Origin: Moraxella porci DSM 25326 | GTDB lineage: Bacteria > Pseudomonadota > Gammaproteobacteria > Pseudomonadales > Moraxellaceae | Direction: 5' to 3' | NCBI RefSeq assembly: GCF_002014855.1 | Contig: NZ_MUYV01000007.1 | Coordinates: forward strand, 1-64,000 | DNA: 64,000 nt | In this document: one piece after another, positions 10,301 to 18,608 of the stretch | Position numbering within the stretch: the stretch's first letter is position 1 | How the letters are laid out: each line of letters begins with the position of its first letter | Position numbers and translations under genes: made by a program | Notes under the pieces: generated by a model | Told to the model about the DNA's origin: nothing | The model's database searches: none | Seen by the model: only the letters and a program-made list of their open reading frames with translations

Positions 10301-10316
10301 TGAATTTAAATTCTAA
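7302..10316 (+). CDS. TonB-dependent haemoglobin/heme outer-membrane receptor
   Basis: A 1004-residue outer-membrane receptor with a signal peptide (cleavage near AAQA-D), a plug domain in about residues 40-160 (YETGVSVVE, FAIRGVDENRVAVTVDG) and a beta barrel ending in Phe. The heme-receptor signature is visible: YARSFRTPTSDEMYF (FRAP box), a histidine in FKHPDF, then LPNTDLKPE (NPNL box). Size (about 110 kDa) and heme motifs recall Moraxella MhuA and Neisseria HmbR/HpuB, but I cannot decide which. A substrate of haemoglobin or haemoglobin-haptoglobin is inferred. Long inserts with Cys pairs (YCEGNLSC, FDCSVFDC) are probably extracellular loops. It is Fur-controlled, with hemO nearby. Confidence 0.88.
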   Translation: MTHAKPTALALSISIALAMYATAAQADEGAGETDLPTVVLDTQTVTISRQSALAESHIDQAQIARTMASDSRDLVRYETGVSVVETGRMGASGFAIRGVDENRVAVTVDGLHQAQTLSSQGFKELFEGYGNFNNTRNGVEVEHLKRAIVTKGASSLVVGSGALGGMVQYQTKTPQDFLQDKDYFASHKIGYATANNERVNTTTLAGRFADLEALIIRTEREGHEFENYGYDSYDEFLQGREREKADPYTIHKESWLGKLSYAPNDEHRFTIMADTSKLSSQGHDFSYNLNASDYYDRSETRLRHTDDKSERSMFGVSYENHHANALWDGLKLSYHQQKIDNVARTDDYCEGNLSCNEIANPMGWQVKDGKIVDKNGKLPTVTKVGYDTVVSIDGVPVDGAAFSLNRRLNQSWFDCSVFDCTGAITGYRAGYDDDWNPTLSEKQFEFDTDNIVTDHDGKRYAKVKDAGYSDYLLTPVGQGFLERLYKQRHLKTDTKQLNVDADKYLHIGNMAHQLNYGGMYSETDTSMVNQDGSFAHLPQWWAQGFIGLRKDGKSLYDNCAEAKDTANVDRWHSRNTNTYACPSHSPLSSFLIPVTTKTGALYFADKIQVTDKLRLDVGYRYDKIKYQPNYVAGESPAIADDMVKGLFVPLPTPTHGTKPNWWDDQYQGTSDPKFIADLTAWQNAEDVYQQSVADNPAQNIAYFAQPKKYSAHSYALGATFDPTSFARLQLKYARSFRTPTSDEMYFTFKHPDFTILPNTDLKPEIAHNKELALTLHSKLGHVTTSVFQSDYDDFLNLDYLGQKAFKNPYESNIPTLQHQLYQNVNVDKAKITGVEIDAKLNVGEVFPSLQGVNASYKFTDQKGRMAGDIPINAIQPRTSVIGIGYDHANEKFGANLYLTHVDAKKAEDTYNMFYREEGADNSQVKWRSDAYRLWDLTAYYRPTDHVTLQAGVYNLFDKKYLTWDSARSIRSFGTSNMINQTTGQGIHRLYAPERNFKLSAEFKF

Positions 10317-10334
10317 TCAGACCGCCCATCTAAT

Positions 10335-10362
10335 CCCCTTGAATATCTTTCAAGGGGTTTTT
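10335..10362 (+). terminator. terminator after the receptor gene
   Basis: CCCCTTGAA/TTCAAGGGG with a 5-base loop followed by TTTTT. Confidence 0.85.
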
Positions 10363-10406
10363 ACCGCTGATCAATGACACTGGACAACAGCCACGCATCA
10401 ATTTGG

Positions 10407-10434
10407 TTGGTTTTGCCATGCTGTGTGCTATAAT
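10407..10434 (+). promoter_or_regulatory. bio operon promoter, extended -10
   Basis: TTGGTT, a 16-base spacer, then TATAAT at 10429-10434 preceded by TGC (extended -10). It lies 30 bases before the bioA start. No clear BirA operator palindrome was recognised. Confidence 0.6.
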
Positions 10435-10464
10435 TTGGATTTCTTAACCAATTAGGCGACCGCT

Positions 10465-11751
10465 ATGACCTTGCCGACAGATGATTTTGATACCGCTCAC
10501 ATTTGGCATCCTTATACATCGATGACTCAGCCGATTCCTGCACTGAAGGTAGCACGGGCGGATGGCTGTTTAATTCATCTGGCGGATGGTTCGGTGCTGA
10601 TTGATGGGATGTCGTCTTGGTGGTGCGCCATTCACGGCTATAATCATCCTGTGCTCAATCAAGCAATTCAAGACCAGCTGACCAAGATGTCGCACATCAT
10701 GTTCGGTGGTCTGACCCACGAGCCCGCCATCGAATTGGCTCGGTTATTGATTGACATCACGCCCAAGCCACTGGAGCACATATTTTTTGCGGACTCGGGT
10801 TCGGTGGCAGTCGAGGTGGCGCTCAAGATGGCAGTGCAGTATCAGCACGCTCTAGGCAAGCCTGCCAAATCCAATATCATCACCACGCGTTCAGGCTATC
10901 ATGGCGATACTTGGAATGCCATGAGTGTCTGCGATCCGGTGACGGGGATGCATGGCCTGTTTGGTGAGAGTCTGCCCAAGCGTATCTTTGTGCCAGCACC
11001 GAGCATCCGTCCTGATGAGCCGTGGTCGGCAGATGAGATGCTGCCTGTGTATCAGGCATTTGAGCAGTATGGCGATACTTTGGCGGCATTTATCATTGAG
11101 CCTGTCGTCCAAGGTGCTGGCGGTATGCGATTTTATCATCCCAATTATCTCAAGACCCTGCGTACACTGTGTGATCAGTACGGGGTATTGTTGATTTTTG
11201 ATGAGATTGCCACAGGCTTTGGACGCACCGGCAAGCTATTCGCCTGCGAGCACGCCGATGTCACACCTGATATCCTATGTCTGGGCAAGGCATTGACCGG
11301 CGGCTATATGACGCTGTCGGCGACCCTGACCACACGCCAAGTGGCACATACCATCAGTGATGGTGAGGCAGGCGTATTCATGCATGGCCCGACTTTTATG
11401 GCCAATCCCTTGGCGTGCCGTGTGGCGTTGGCAAGCACGCAGTTATTATTATCCCAAGACTGGCAAGCCAAGGTTACAAGCATCGCACAGCAGTGCCAAG
11501 ATGCGCTCGAGCCACTAAAACAACTACCCATCGTGGCAGATGTGCGAGTGCTTGGGGCGATCGCGGTGGTGGAGCTTGATCGTGCTGTGGATATGCGGTG
11601 GATACAGGCGCAGTGCGTCGCTCGGGGGATTTGGATTCGGCCATTTGGGCGGTTGGTGTATTTGATGCCGCCATTTGCCATCAGTGAGGATGAGCTGGCT
11701 ACGCTACTGACCCAGATGGTGCAGATGATTGGGGAGATGGCAGATGTCTGA
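10465..11751 (+). CDS. bioA: adenosylmethionine-8-amino-7-oxononanoate aminotransferase
   Basis: A 428-residue PLP enzyme that converts KAPA to DAPA using S-adenosylmethionine as amino donor in biotin synthesis. It shows IWHPYTSM at the N-terminus, the BioA signature [35 protein letters not shown], and the PLP lysine in [11 protein letters not shown]. Length is normal. It is first in a four-gene operon, behind an extended -10 promoter, and overlaps bioF by 8 bases, so translation is probably coupled. Confidence 0.95.
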   Translation: MTLPTDDFDTAHIWHPYTSMTQPIPALKVARADGCLIHLADGSVLIDGMSSWWCAIHGYNHPVLNQAIQDQLTKMSHIMFGGLTHEPAIELARLLIDITPKPLEHIFFADSGSVAVEVALKMAVQYQHALGKPAKSNIITTRSGYHGDTWNAMSVCDPVTGMHGLFGESLPKRIFVPAPSIRPDEPWSADEMLPVYQAFEQYGDTLAAFIIEPVVQGAGGMRFYHPNYLKTLRTLCDQYGVLLIFDEIATGFGRTGKLFACEHADVTPDILCLGKALTGGYMTLSATLTTRQVAHTISDGEAGVFMHGPTFMANPLACRVALASTQLLLSQDWQAKVTSIAQQCQDALEPLKQLPIVADVRVLGAIAVVELDRAVDMRWIQAQCVARGIWIRPFGRLVYLMPPFAISEDELATLLTQMVQMIGEMADV

Positions 11752-12925
11752 GCGAATGTTGGCACAGTTTGCTGAGCATCTAGATCAGCTCAAGCAGACG
11801 GATAATTATCGCAGTTTTCGTAAGCTACATCATCAAGGTGCAGCCATTCATCTGGATGGTCAAAAGCTTGTCAATCTGGCGAGTAATGACTACTTGGGCG
11901 TGGCAAGTGATGAGCATCTACAAGCACAATTTTTGGCAACTTATCAGGATTATCTGCCATTTGGTTCGTCATCATCACGACTGCTGACGGGTAATTTTGC
12001 AGTGTATGAGATGCTTGAAGAGCGCATGGGCGAGCTGTTTTTGGGGCGTGCTTGCTTGCTATTTAATAGTGGCTATCATGCCAATGTCGGGATTTTGCCG
12101 GCGATTTGTGATGGGCGAACACTGGTTTTGGCGGATAAATTGGTACACGCCAGCATCATTGATGGGATGCGTTTGGCGGCTGCCAATGGTACAAAGTGCG
12201 TACGCTATCAGCACCAAAATCTGACGCATCTTGAGACACTTATCCAAAAATATCATGATGATATGAGCATCGATCGCATCGTGATCGTTACTGAGTCGAT
12301 TTTTAGCATGGATGGGGATGCGACCGATTTGCCTGCCTTGGTGCGTCTGAAGGCGACATATCCCAAGCTGATACTGTATATCGATGAAGCACACGCCATC
12401 GGAGTGCGTGGTCAGCAAGGGCTTGGCTGCGCTGAAGCCTTTGGCTGTATTGATGAGATTGATTTGATTGTTGGGGCATTTGGCAAGGCGATGGCATCGG
12501 TGGGTGGTTATGTGATTTGCCATCAGATGATCAAGGATTATCTGATTAATACCATGCGTCCCTTGATTTTTAGTACGGCTTTGCCACCGATGAATGTCGC
12601 TTGGACGGCATTTGTCCTTGATAACATCATCGGCATGACCGCTGAACGTAACAAGCTTCAAATGCGGCATGAACATCTGATTATGCACATCAAAAGCTTG
12701 GGTTTTGAGTGTCCATCAGACAGTCAGATCGTGCCTATTATCCTAAAGGACAACGCGCGCACGATGCGTGCTACCGATGAGCTGACCAAGCAGGGCTTTT
12801 TTGTCCTAGGTGTACGACCACCGACTGTACCGCAGAACCAATCACGGCTCAGAGTCTGCCTAAATAGCACCATCAGTGATGATGAGTTTACGCAGTTTTG
12901 CCATGCCATCGGACAGCTGACATGA
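11744..12925 (+). CDS. bioF: 8-amino-7-oxononanoate synthase
   Basis: A 393-residue PLP-dependent oxoamine synthase that condenses pimeloyl-ACP with alanine to give KAPA. Motifs include [42 protein letters not shown] and the PLP lysine in [18 protein letters not shown] at 11744 has GGGGAG just upstream inside the end of bioA. The possible TTG at 11729 is less convincing. It overlaps bioC by four bases (ATGA). Confidence 0.95.
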   Translation: MSERMLAQFAEHLDQLKQTDNYRSFRKLHHQGAAIHLDGQKLVNLASNDYLGVASDEHLQAQFLATYQDYLPFGSSSSRLLTGNFAVYEMLEERMGELFLGRACLLFNSGYHANVGILPAICDGRTLVLADKLVHASIIDGMRLAAANGTKCVRYQHQNLTHLETLIQKYHDDMSIDRIVIVTESIFSMDGDATDLPALVRLKATYPKLILYIDEAHAIGVRGQQGLGCAEAFGCIDEIDLIVGAFGKAMASVGGYVICHQMIKDYLINTMRPLIFSTALPPMNVAWTAFVLDNIIGMTAERNKLQMRHEHLIMHIKSLGFECPSDSQIVPIILKDNARTMRATDELTKQGFFVLGVRPPTVPQNQSRLRVCLNSTISDDEFTQFCHAIGQLT

Positions 12926-13710
12926 CAGCAGAAAAATGCCATTCGGTGACGATGCAAACTGTGCAGACATCGCACATCGCCAAACGCTTTGCACGGGCTT
13001 ATGATGGCTATCAGCAACAGGCAGTTGTGCAGGCGATGATGGCAGAACGCTTGGTGGATGAGCTTGTGAACATGGGCGGTCATCATTTTGATCAAGTGCT
13101 CGAAATCGGCTGCGGTAGCGGTTTATTAAGTGATCGCTTTGCCAAAAGATGCACGGCCAAGCAATTGATTTTAAATGATTTATATGATGATATCATGCAC
13201 AATCCAAAGCATCTGGATGCTGCCGATTATCACTATCTGATCGGTGATATCAGTACGGTCAAGCTGCCTGATGGATTGGATTTGGTGCTATCGGGCGCCA
13301 GCTTACAATGGATTTATCCACTGGATCAACTGATGGCAAGACTGTATCAGGCGTGTCGGTCGGGTGCGGTTTTGGCGTTTAGTAGTTTTGGCGTGGATAA
13401 CCTGCGTGAAATCAGACAACTGACAGGGCGAGGGCTTGAGTATTATACAGTCCAAGCACTTCGTGAGTGCATCACAGCACAGGGCTGGCAGATTTGCCAA
13501 CTACACGCATGGCATGAAGTGCTGTATTTTGATAGTCCGATGGCATCACTTCGCCACCTAAAGGCGACAGGTGTGACTGGATCAGATCGTGAGTATCGCT
13601 GGACACGCACAAGACTGGATGAATTTTGTCAAGCATATCAATCACTTGCCACAGATCATGGTGTACCATTGACTTATCATCCGCTTATCATACTTGCTAA
13701 AAAACCCTAA
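12922..13710 (+). CDS. bioC: malonyl-ACP O-methyltransferase
   Basis: A 262-residue SAM-dependent methyltransferase that caps malonyl-ACP so that fatty-acid synthesis can build the pimeloyl chain. It shows the BioC start IAKRFARAYDGYQQQA, the SAM motif VLEIGCGSGLLS, and SGASLQWIYPLDQLM, where LQW is typical of BioC. ATG at 12922 overlaps the bioF stop as ATGA; a TTG at 12898 would add eight residues without support. No bioH, bioG or similar esterase is visible in the window, so the demethylating partner must be elsewhere. Confidence 0.88.
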   Translation: MTAEKCHSVTMQTVQTSHIAKRFARAYDGYQQQAVVQAMMAERLVDELVNMGGHHFDQVLEIGCGSGLLSDRFAKRCTAKQLILNDLYDDIMHNPKHLDAADYHYLIGDISTVKLPDGLDLVLSGASLQWIYPLDQLMARLYQACRSGAVLAFSSFGVDNLREIRQLTGRGLEYYTVQALRECITAQGWQICQLHAWHEVLYFDSPMASLRHLKATGVTGSDREYRWTRTRLDEFCQAYQSLATDHGVPLTYHPLIILAKKP

Positions 13711-13719
13711 GGAAAACCC

Positions 13720-14391
13720 ATGCAAGGCATCTATTTTATCACTGGCATTGATACCGACATCGGCAAGACCATCGCAACAGGTATCATCGCAAGACGGCTG
13801 ATGGATGATGGCGTCAAGGTCATCACCCAAAAACTGGTGCAGACCGGCAACTGCGATATCAGTGATGACATCATCATGCACCGCCAACTGATGGGCGTGC
13901 CAATGCTCCCCGAAGATCTGCCCGATGCTGATGGTGTCAGATTGACCATGCCGGTATTGTTAAGCTATCCTGCATCACCGCATTTGGCAAGTCGGCTGGA
14001 TGATCGGCCAATCGATCTTGGGTACATCACTGCGTGTACCGATGAACTGGCGCACCGTTATTCGGTCGTATTGGTCGAAGGAGCAGGGGGTGTGATGGTA
14101 CCACTGATTGATCAAGATGGGCAAGATGTGCTGATGATTGATCATATTGCACAGCATGATTATCCGGTGATTGTCGTGACTTCAGGCAGATTGGGCAGTA
14201 TTAATCATACACTAATTACTTTAGAAATAATAAAAAATAAAGGTATCAGTGTTCATGCTGTCGCCTACAATCTTGCTGATGATAGCCAAGATGAAACCAT
14301 CGCCAATGACACCAAACGCTATCTACAGGCATATCTTGCCAAGCATCATCCACAGGCGAGATGGTGGGAGATTCCTGTGGTGACTGGCTAA
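13720..14391 (+). CDS. bioD: dethiobiotin synthetase
   Basis: A 223-residue ATP-dependent carboxylase that closes the ureido ring of dethiobiotin. The P-loop reads ITGIDTDIGKTIATG, and VVLVEGAGGVMVPL is the BioD switch region. AAGGAAA lies 7-10 bases before the ATG. It closes the bioAFCD operon; bioB is not in the window. No obvious terminator follows in the 78 bases before dtd, so readthrough into dtd is possible. Confidence 0.93.
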   Translation: MQGIYFITGIDTDIGKTIATGIIARRLMDDGVKVITQKLVQTGNCDISDDIIMHRQLMGVPMLPEDLPDADGVRLTMPVLLSYPASPHLASRLDDRPIDLGYITACTDELAHRYSVVLVEGAGGVMVPLIDQDGQDVLMIDHIAQHDYPVIVVTSGRLGSINHTLITLEIIKNKGISVHAVAYNLADDSQDETIANDTKRYLQAYLAKHHPQARWWEIPVVTG

Positions 14392-14469
14392 GTGTCGTTT
14401 ATTTTTGGCAAGTCAAAACAGCGGTATTGGTAAGTTTACTGTTAATTTTCAAATACTTAGGAAAAACTC

Positions 14470-14922
14470 ATGAAAGCACTGATTCAACGAGTCACCCATG
14501 CCCAAGTCGATGTCGATGGACAAACCATTGGGCAGATTGATGCAGGCGTGCTGGCCTACATCGGCATCGGGCATGATGATGACTATGATAAGGCGTGCCG
14601 CTTGGTGGATAAGGTGTTAAGTTATCGTATTTTTGAGAACGCCACCGATGCTGATAAGCTTGGCAAGCTGGATAAAAGCGTCGTCGATGTCGGTGGCGGC
14701 TTACTGCTGGTATCGCAATTTACTTTGATGGCAAAGACGGACAAGGGTCGCCGACCTGACTTCGCCCCTGCGATGCCGCCCGCTCAGGCAAATGAGCTAT
14801 TTGCGCGGCTGATCGACTATGCCAAATCTCAGCATCACACCGTCGCCACAGGGCAATTTGGCGCCAATATGCAAGTGATCGCCCAAAATGATGGGCCGAT
14901 TAATTTTATATTGGAAGTGTGA
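14470..14922 (+). CDS. dtd: D-aminoacyl-tRNA deacylase
   Basis: A 150-residue dimeric enzyme that removes D-amino acids (and glycine from mischarged tRNA-Ala) from tRNA. Conserved motifs are MKALIQRVTHAQV, LLVSQFTL and the C-terminal NDGPINFILE with the GP pair that gates chirality. Length is the family norm. AGGAAA lies just before the ATG. It ends five bases from the convergent GIY-YIG-like gene, a very tight junction next to an AT-rich cassette. Confidence 0.95.
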   Translation: MKALIQRVTHAQVDVDGQTIGQIDAGVLAYIGIGHDDDYDKACRLVDKVLSYRIFENATDADKLGKLDKSVVDVGGGLLLVSQFTLMAKTDKGRRPDFAPAMPPAQANELFARLIDYAKSQHHTVATGQFGANMQVIAQNDGPINFILEV

Positions 14923-14927
14923 TTTGG

Positions 14928-15569
14928 TCAGTTTGATGATTTGACCAGTTTTTCCAATTGTGTAAATTCTGCTTCGGTCAAAACCGCTTTATTGAGCTCA
15001 TTTACCTGCCAAAGACCATGTTTTGCAATTTTTGGTCGAGTTGAGTGGTTGCCAAGCCAAACAGTGGATGGTTTGATTTCACCTGATTGGGCAAGCGTGG
15101 AAACCAGTCTGCTTTCCCAAAATAATCTTTCTTCTTTTGTTGATACTTCAAAAACGCAAAAAGACAGATTGTTTTGGATATAATCGCTAATCTTTTCTTC
15201 AAGTTGTTTTTCGTAGTCTTGATCAATGAGTTGCAGTTTTTTGTCTCTGCCTGCTCTTGGCGTAGGGTCAAGTTCCCAAATTGGTAGATAGTTTTGATTA
15301 TCCCGATTTAAAAAACAACGACCAATATTTTTTCTAAAGATACTGCGGTTTTTGTTGGGTTTGATAAAGTGTTGTTTTAGTCTTGATGGTAATTGATTGC
15401 TGCCAGTGTGTGTGCCAATGCGTACAATTCTATCCATATTTTGAAAGGATTCACCTGCTTCAAAAATGATATAAATACCATTTTTGGGGATGGTTGCATC
15501 ATCAAACGGAAATTTTAGGCGCGGTTGATGACTGAACAGCTGATGTAATCGGGTGGCTAATGAACTCAT
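14928..15569 (-). CDS. GIY-YIG-like nuclease-fold protein
   Basis: A 213-residue protein that seems to keep the order of GIY-YIG catalytic positions: NGIYIIFE (residues 30-36), VRIGTHTG (49-56, the YIG place), Arg63 in SRLKQHF, Glu152 in LFWESRLV and a late Asn174 in WLGNHS. The usual YIG tyrosine is replaced by Arg. Its start codon overlaps the stop of the upstream DUF6884-like gene by four bases (ATGA), so the two are translated together. Base composition is clearly more AT-rich than dtd and the Nudix genes on either side. The fold call is my motif reading and substrate is unknown; a defence or DNA-processing role is inference. Confidence 0.55.
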   Translation of the reverse strand: MSSLATRLHQLFSHQPRLKFPFDDATIPKNGIYIIFEAGESFQNMDRIVRIGTHTGSNQLPSRLKQHFIKPNKNRSIFRKNIGRCFLNRDNQNYLPIWELDPTPRAGRDKKLQLIDQDYEKQLEEKISDYIQNNLSFCVFEVSTKEERLFWESRLVSTLAQSGEIKPSTVWLGNHSTRPKIAKHGLWQVNELNKAVLTEAEFTQLEKLVKSSN

Positions 15570-15991
15570 AAATTTACCGAAGAAAGTTGTTGGTTTAAAA
15601 ATTGCATTCTCTCACCAATGCGCATACCTACCAATGGTAGTTCAATATGACTAAGATGTCTTTGCAATGGCATGAGGTAGTTATTACCAGCCAAGATAAT
15701 GAATTTATCATGGTTTAAGTCGCAAACTTGAGATAATTGATTGGCGACAACATCACCCCATGCTAATTTTTCAGCTTTTTTCATATTCTTAAGCGTTTTA
15801 TCATAAGGCTCAATCTCCGTTGTTAGTTCAAGCAAATGATACTCGGCTGAGAGAATGTAGATTGCGTCAGGATGAAGTTGTTTGGCATATTGCAAGCTTT
15901 TGATGAATAATGGGCTTTGGTATAAATCTTGGGCTTTGCATTTGGCATTAAGCTTTTTAGATACGCAAGAGATAAGAACAATATTTTTCAT
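15566..15991 (-). CDS. DUF6884-like protein
   Basis: A 141-residue protein starting VLISCVSKKL and continuing with AQDLYQSPLF, IYILSAEYHLL and EIEPYDKTL. These motifs recall the DUF6884 family, often found in phages and mobile regions, whose biochemical function I do not know. It is the first gene of an AT-rich two-gene unit and is followed with a 4-base overlap by the GIY-YIG-like gene. No mobile-element gene is adjacent. Family assignment from memory is moderate. Confidence 0.55.
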   Translation of the reverse strand: MKNIVLISCVSKKLNAKCKAQDLYQSPLFIKSLQYAKQLHPDAIYILSAEYHLLELTTEIEPYDKTLKNMKKAEKLAWGDVVANQLSQVCDLNHDKFIILAGNNYLMPLQRHLSHIELPLVGMRIGERMQFLNQQLSSVNL

Positions 15992-16039
15992 GACTTTTCA
16001 CTGATTATTTGGATATCGGCATTTTAACCATCTTAACCA

Positions 16040-16645
16040 TCAAGTCAATTCATCCACCACAATCTCATCTAAGGTGATTTGGTGCAGTGGATAATTGGCA
16101 AAGTCATTGGGGTTGAGCCCCTTGTCGATGATGGCTTGTTTGTCCGCCAAATAATGCTCAAGCGTCAAGCGAATGGTACGAAACGCAAGCTCATCCCACG
16201 GCAAATCCGCTTCATCAAATAACGCGCACTCAAGACTCTCCACGCCCACACCAAAGCGACCATCGGCAGTGAGATTGGACAGATGCATCGCATGAATCTG
16301 ACCCAAAAACGGCAGATCAAATAAGCAATACAGCTTGGCATCGGTGGCGATGGCGGCAGCTTCTTCGATGGTCTCACGCAGCGCGCCTTCGAGCATGGTC
16401 TCTCCGATTTCCATAAAGCCTGCCGGCAGGGTCCATTTGCCATACTGTGGCTCAATCGCTCGGCGGCACAAAAGCACCTGATCATGATGACGCACAAGCG
16501 CCCCGCAGATCATCTTGGGGTTGTCGTAATGGATATAGTGGCAAGCAGGGCAGACGATACGGACTTTGCTGTCACCTGGTGGGATGATTTCTTGGGCTTG
16601 GGTGCCGCAGTGTAGGCAGTAGGGCATGAGCTTAAGCCTTGACAT
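16040..16645 (-). CDS. Nudix hydrolase with N-terminal zinc ribbon
   Basis: A 201-residue protein. Residues 9-37 form a zinc ribbon (CLHCG ... CPACH) and the Nudix box begins at GFMEIGETM and continues into RETIEEAAA. The usual glycine after the EE pair is Ala here, as in some zinc-ribbon Nudix proteins. It would hydrolyse a nucleoside diphosphate derivative such as NADH or a related compound; the substrate cannot be told. The first ATG at 16645 and the ATG at 16627 (giving MPYCLHCG, with AAGG upstream) are both possible; the shorter form fits related proteins better. It diverges from a second Nudix gene 54 bases away. Confidence 0.8.
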   Translation of the reverse strand: MSRLKLMPYCLHCGTQAQEIIPPGDSKVRIVCPACHYIHYDNPKMICGALVRHHDQVLLCRRAIEPQYGKWTLPAGFMEIGETMLEGALRETIEEAAAIATDAKLYCLFDLPFLGQIHAMHLSNLTADGRFGVGVESLECALFDEADLPWDELAFRTIRLTLEHYLADKQAIIDKGLNPNDFANYPLHQITLDEIVVDELT

Positions 16646-16699
16646 TTGATGAGTGATAATTTAGTTTAAAACAAATCCATCGCAATTACAAATTCTGTT

Positions 16700-17455
16700 A
16701 TGCCAAATTTGACCCAGCGGACCGATGTCACATTCATCGATCGTGAATATATCCCAACCACCCAAGGGCAATTTGCCATGCTGACTGCCAAGCTTGATCG
16801 CTATTGGCAAGATGGCGGCTTGGAAGTGCTGCCCTTATCCAAAGGGGATAATCAGCTGCTGTCAGCCGATATCGTCGCCAAATCAACATTAGCTGAACAA
16901 ACTTCGCCTTTGCCTGATGCGTGTGTGCTCGTCGCCATCAGTGATGAGCCTGTGCCACGACTGCTTCTGACACGCCGTGCGGTGAATCTGAATAGCCATG
17001 CTGGCGAAGTGTCATTCGTCGGTGGCAAGCGAGATGATACGGATGTATCAAGCCTATCGGTGGCGTGCCGTGAAGCCTTTGAAGAAGTGGGGCTGTATCA
17101 GCATCACATATCACCGATTGGTTATCTACCGATGCAGATGTCTCGTAGTGGGCTATTTGTGCGTCCTGTGGTGGCAAGTATCGAACAGTCGGCGATTGAA
17201 GGGCTGATTGCCAATCAAGATGAAATTGATGCGATATTTTGGCTGGAGTTTGAGCGGATACTCACACCGCCTGTGGCGTATGCGATGCCTAGAATGCTTG
17301 GCGTGCAGCGATTTACCTTGCATACACCGGCATGGCTTGGTGATGACGGGGCAGGCGAGCAGGTGGTCTGGGGGCTGACGGCTCGGATTTTGGCAAATTT
17401 GGCTGAGATTGGCTTTGGTAAGCAGTATCCGTGGTACTATCGGCTTCGAGCATAA
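16700..17455 (+). CDS. CoA pyrophosphatase-type Nudix hydrolase (NudL-like)
   Basis: A 251-residue Nudix protein with the UPF0035/NudL motif upstream of the box: LLLTRRAVNLNSHAGEVSF, then VGGKRD and REAFEEVGL. NudL-family enzymes cleave CoA to 4'-phosphopantetheine and 3',5'-ADP. The usual FPGG is FVGG here. An N-terminal stretch of about 70 residues precedes the domain. It diverges from another, unrelated-type Nudix gene and ends before a bidirectional hairpin. Confidence 0.78.
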   Translation: MPNLTQRTDVTFIDREYIPTTQGQFAMLTAKLDRYWQDGGLEVLPLSKGDNQLLSADIVAKSTLAEQTSPLPDACVLVAISDEPVPRLLLTRRAVNLNSHAGEVSFVGGKRDDTDVSSLSVACREAFEEVGLYQHHISPIGYLPMQMSRSGLFVRPVVASIEQSAIEGLIANQDEIDAIFWLEFERILTPPVAYAMPRMLGVQRFTLHTPAWLGDDGAGEQVVWGLTARILANLAEIGFGKQYPWYYRLRA

Positions 17456-17498
17456 TTCAAGGCGTCAGACGGCTGTTGGCTGATTAATTCAGCAAAAA

Positions 17499-17545
17499 AA
17501 CCGTTCATACTTTTTGCTTATTCGGCTTGGTATGAACGGTTATTT
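17499..17545. terminator. bidirectional terminator between nudL-like and rsfS
   Basis: AACCGTTCATA (17499-17509) pairs perfectly with TATGAACGGTT (17531-17541) around a 21-base loop, with A/T runs on both sides. It lies between two convergent genes. Confidence 0.65.
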
Positions 17546-17558
17546 TGTGTGAACTGGC

Positions 17559-17927
17559 TTAGTCTTTTGGTGCAACCGCCAATGCGCGCAGTGCTTCTGG
17601 CGATGACCATAGACCTTCTAAATCATAAAACTCGCGCGCCTGTGGCGTCATCACATGGACGACCACAGAGCCTAGATCGACCAGTGTCCAGTCGCTGTCT
17701 TTGTCGCCTTCACGACCTAGTGGCATAAGTCCTGCTTCTTTGGTGGCGGCACCAAGCTTATCAGCGAGTGCTTTGACATGACGCTTGGAAGTGGCTTCAC
17801 AGATGATGATGCGTTCGGCAACTTCGGTCAGATGCTCAATCTCAAGCGTGGTGATGTTTTTGGCTTTTAGGTCATCGAGTGTCTCAATGACAAGCGCCAA
17901 GGTTTGCTCTAAAGTTAAAGTAGTCAT
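17559..17927 (-). CDS. rsfS: ribosomal silencing factor
   Basis: A 122-residue RsfS/YbeB protein that binds uL14 on the 50S subunit and blocks subunit joining when nutrients are low. Motifs are IIICEATSKRHVKALAD, LGREGDKDSDWTLVDLGSV and VVHVMTPQAREFYDLEGLW. ATG at 17927 gives the usual N-terminus; the TTG at 17957 is unlikely. It follows nadD, its usual neighbour, and also has its own extended -10 element upstream. Confidence 0.93.
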   Translation of the reverse strand: MTTLTLEQTLALVIETLDDLKAKNITTLEIEHLTEVAERIIICEATSKRHVKALADKLGAATKEAGLMPLGREGDKDSDWTLVDLGSVVVHVMTPQAREFYDLEGLWSSPEALRALAVAPKD

Positions 17928-17958
17928 AAATTCAAAAAAATTAATCAGAAAACTCAAT

Positions 17959-17967
17959 ATTATAACA
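17959..17967 (-). promoter_or_regulatory. extended -10 upstream of rsfS
   Basis: On the minus strand the sequence reads TGTTATAAT, a perfect extended -10, 32 bases before the rsfS ATG and just past the nadD stop. It suggests rsfS has its own promoter in addition to readthrough. Confidence 0.55.
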
Positions 17968-17971
17968 CAAA

Positions 17972-18607
17972 TTAGCTGTCTTGGTATAGCTGATGTGTAT
18001 CAATATAGTCAATGACCGCAGGGTGCAGATAGTCTGTCAGTGTATCTGCCTTGCCATCAGCGATTAGCTGTCTGATGTGGCTCGATGACATTGCCGCGAT
18101 CGAGCTGGGATCTTGATAAATCAAGCCATCATCTGACAAAAACTGAGCCAAATCATCCGTCAGGCGTGCCGATATCGATGGATCGATAGATTTGGTTTCG
18201 CCCACACGATCAAATGCCCAAAATTTCACCAAATCAGGCAGCTGCTCACCACTTTTCCATCTTGGCAGACTGCTTAGGCTGTCTTGTCCAACCAGATAAA
18301 TCAGCACATCATCGGCAAACTCGTCACGCAACTGCCGCACGGTATCGATGGTATAAACCGGTGGCGGCTCGTGAATCTCTCGCTCGTCAATACCAATCGG
18401 CAGATAGGCGGTGGCAAGCGTCAGCATGGCAAGGCGATGTGCTGTGGGTGTCGGCACTCCTTTAAAGGGATTGCCAGCGGTGGGCAGTAGCGTCACTGTC
18501 ACAGGCAGATGCAGAGCGGATAATTGTTCGAAGGCTGTCATCGCCATCTGTAGATGTGCGTGGTGAACAGGGTCAAACGAGCCGCCAAGATAGATGTGAT
18601 AGGTCAT
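17972..18607 (-). CDS. nadD: nicotinate-nucleotide adenylyltransferase
   Basis: A 211-residue enzyme that adenylates nicotinate mononucleotide in NAD synthesis. The nucleotidyltransferase signature GGSFDPVHHAHLQ opens the protein, and MSSSHIRQLIADGK is the C-terminal ISSTxIR motif. ATG at 18607 gives the canonical N-terminus; the frame is open to 18715 but the extension is not conserved-looking. The upstream hypothetical gene stops one base before this ATG, so the pair is probably translationally coupled, with rsfS following. Confidence 0.93.
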   Translation of the reverse strand: MTYHIYLGGSFDPVHHAHLQMAMTAFEQLSALHLPVTVTLLPTAGNPFKGVPTPTAHRLAMLTLATAYLPIGIDEREIHEPPPVYTIDTVRQLRDEFADDVLIYLVGQDSLSSLPRWKSGEQLPDLVKFWAFDRVGETKSIDPSISARLTDDLAQFLSDDGLIYQDPSSIAAMSSSHIRQLIADGKADTLTDYLHPAVIDYIDTHQLYQDS

Positions 18608-18608
18608 G

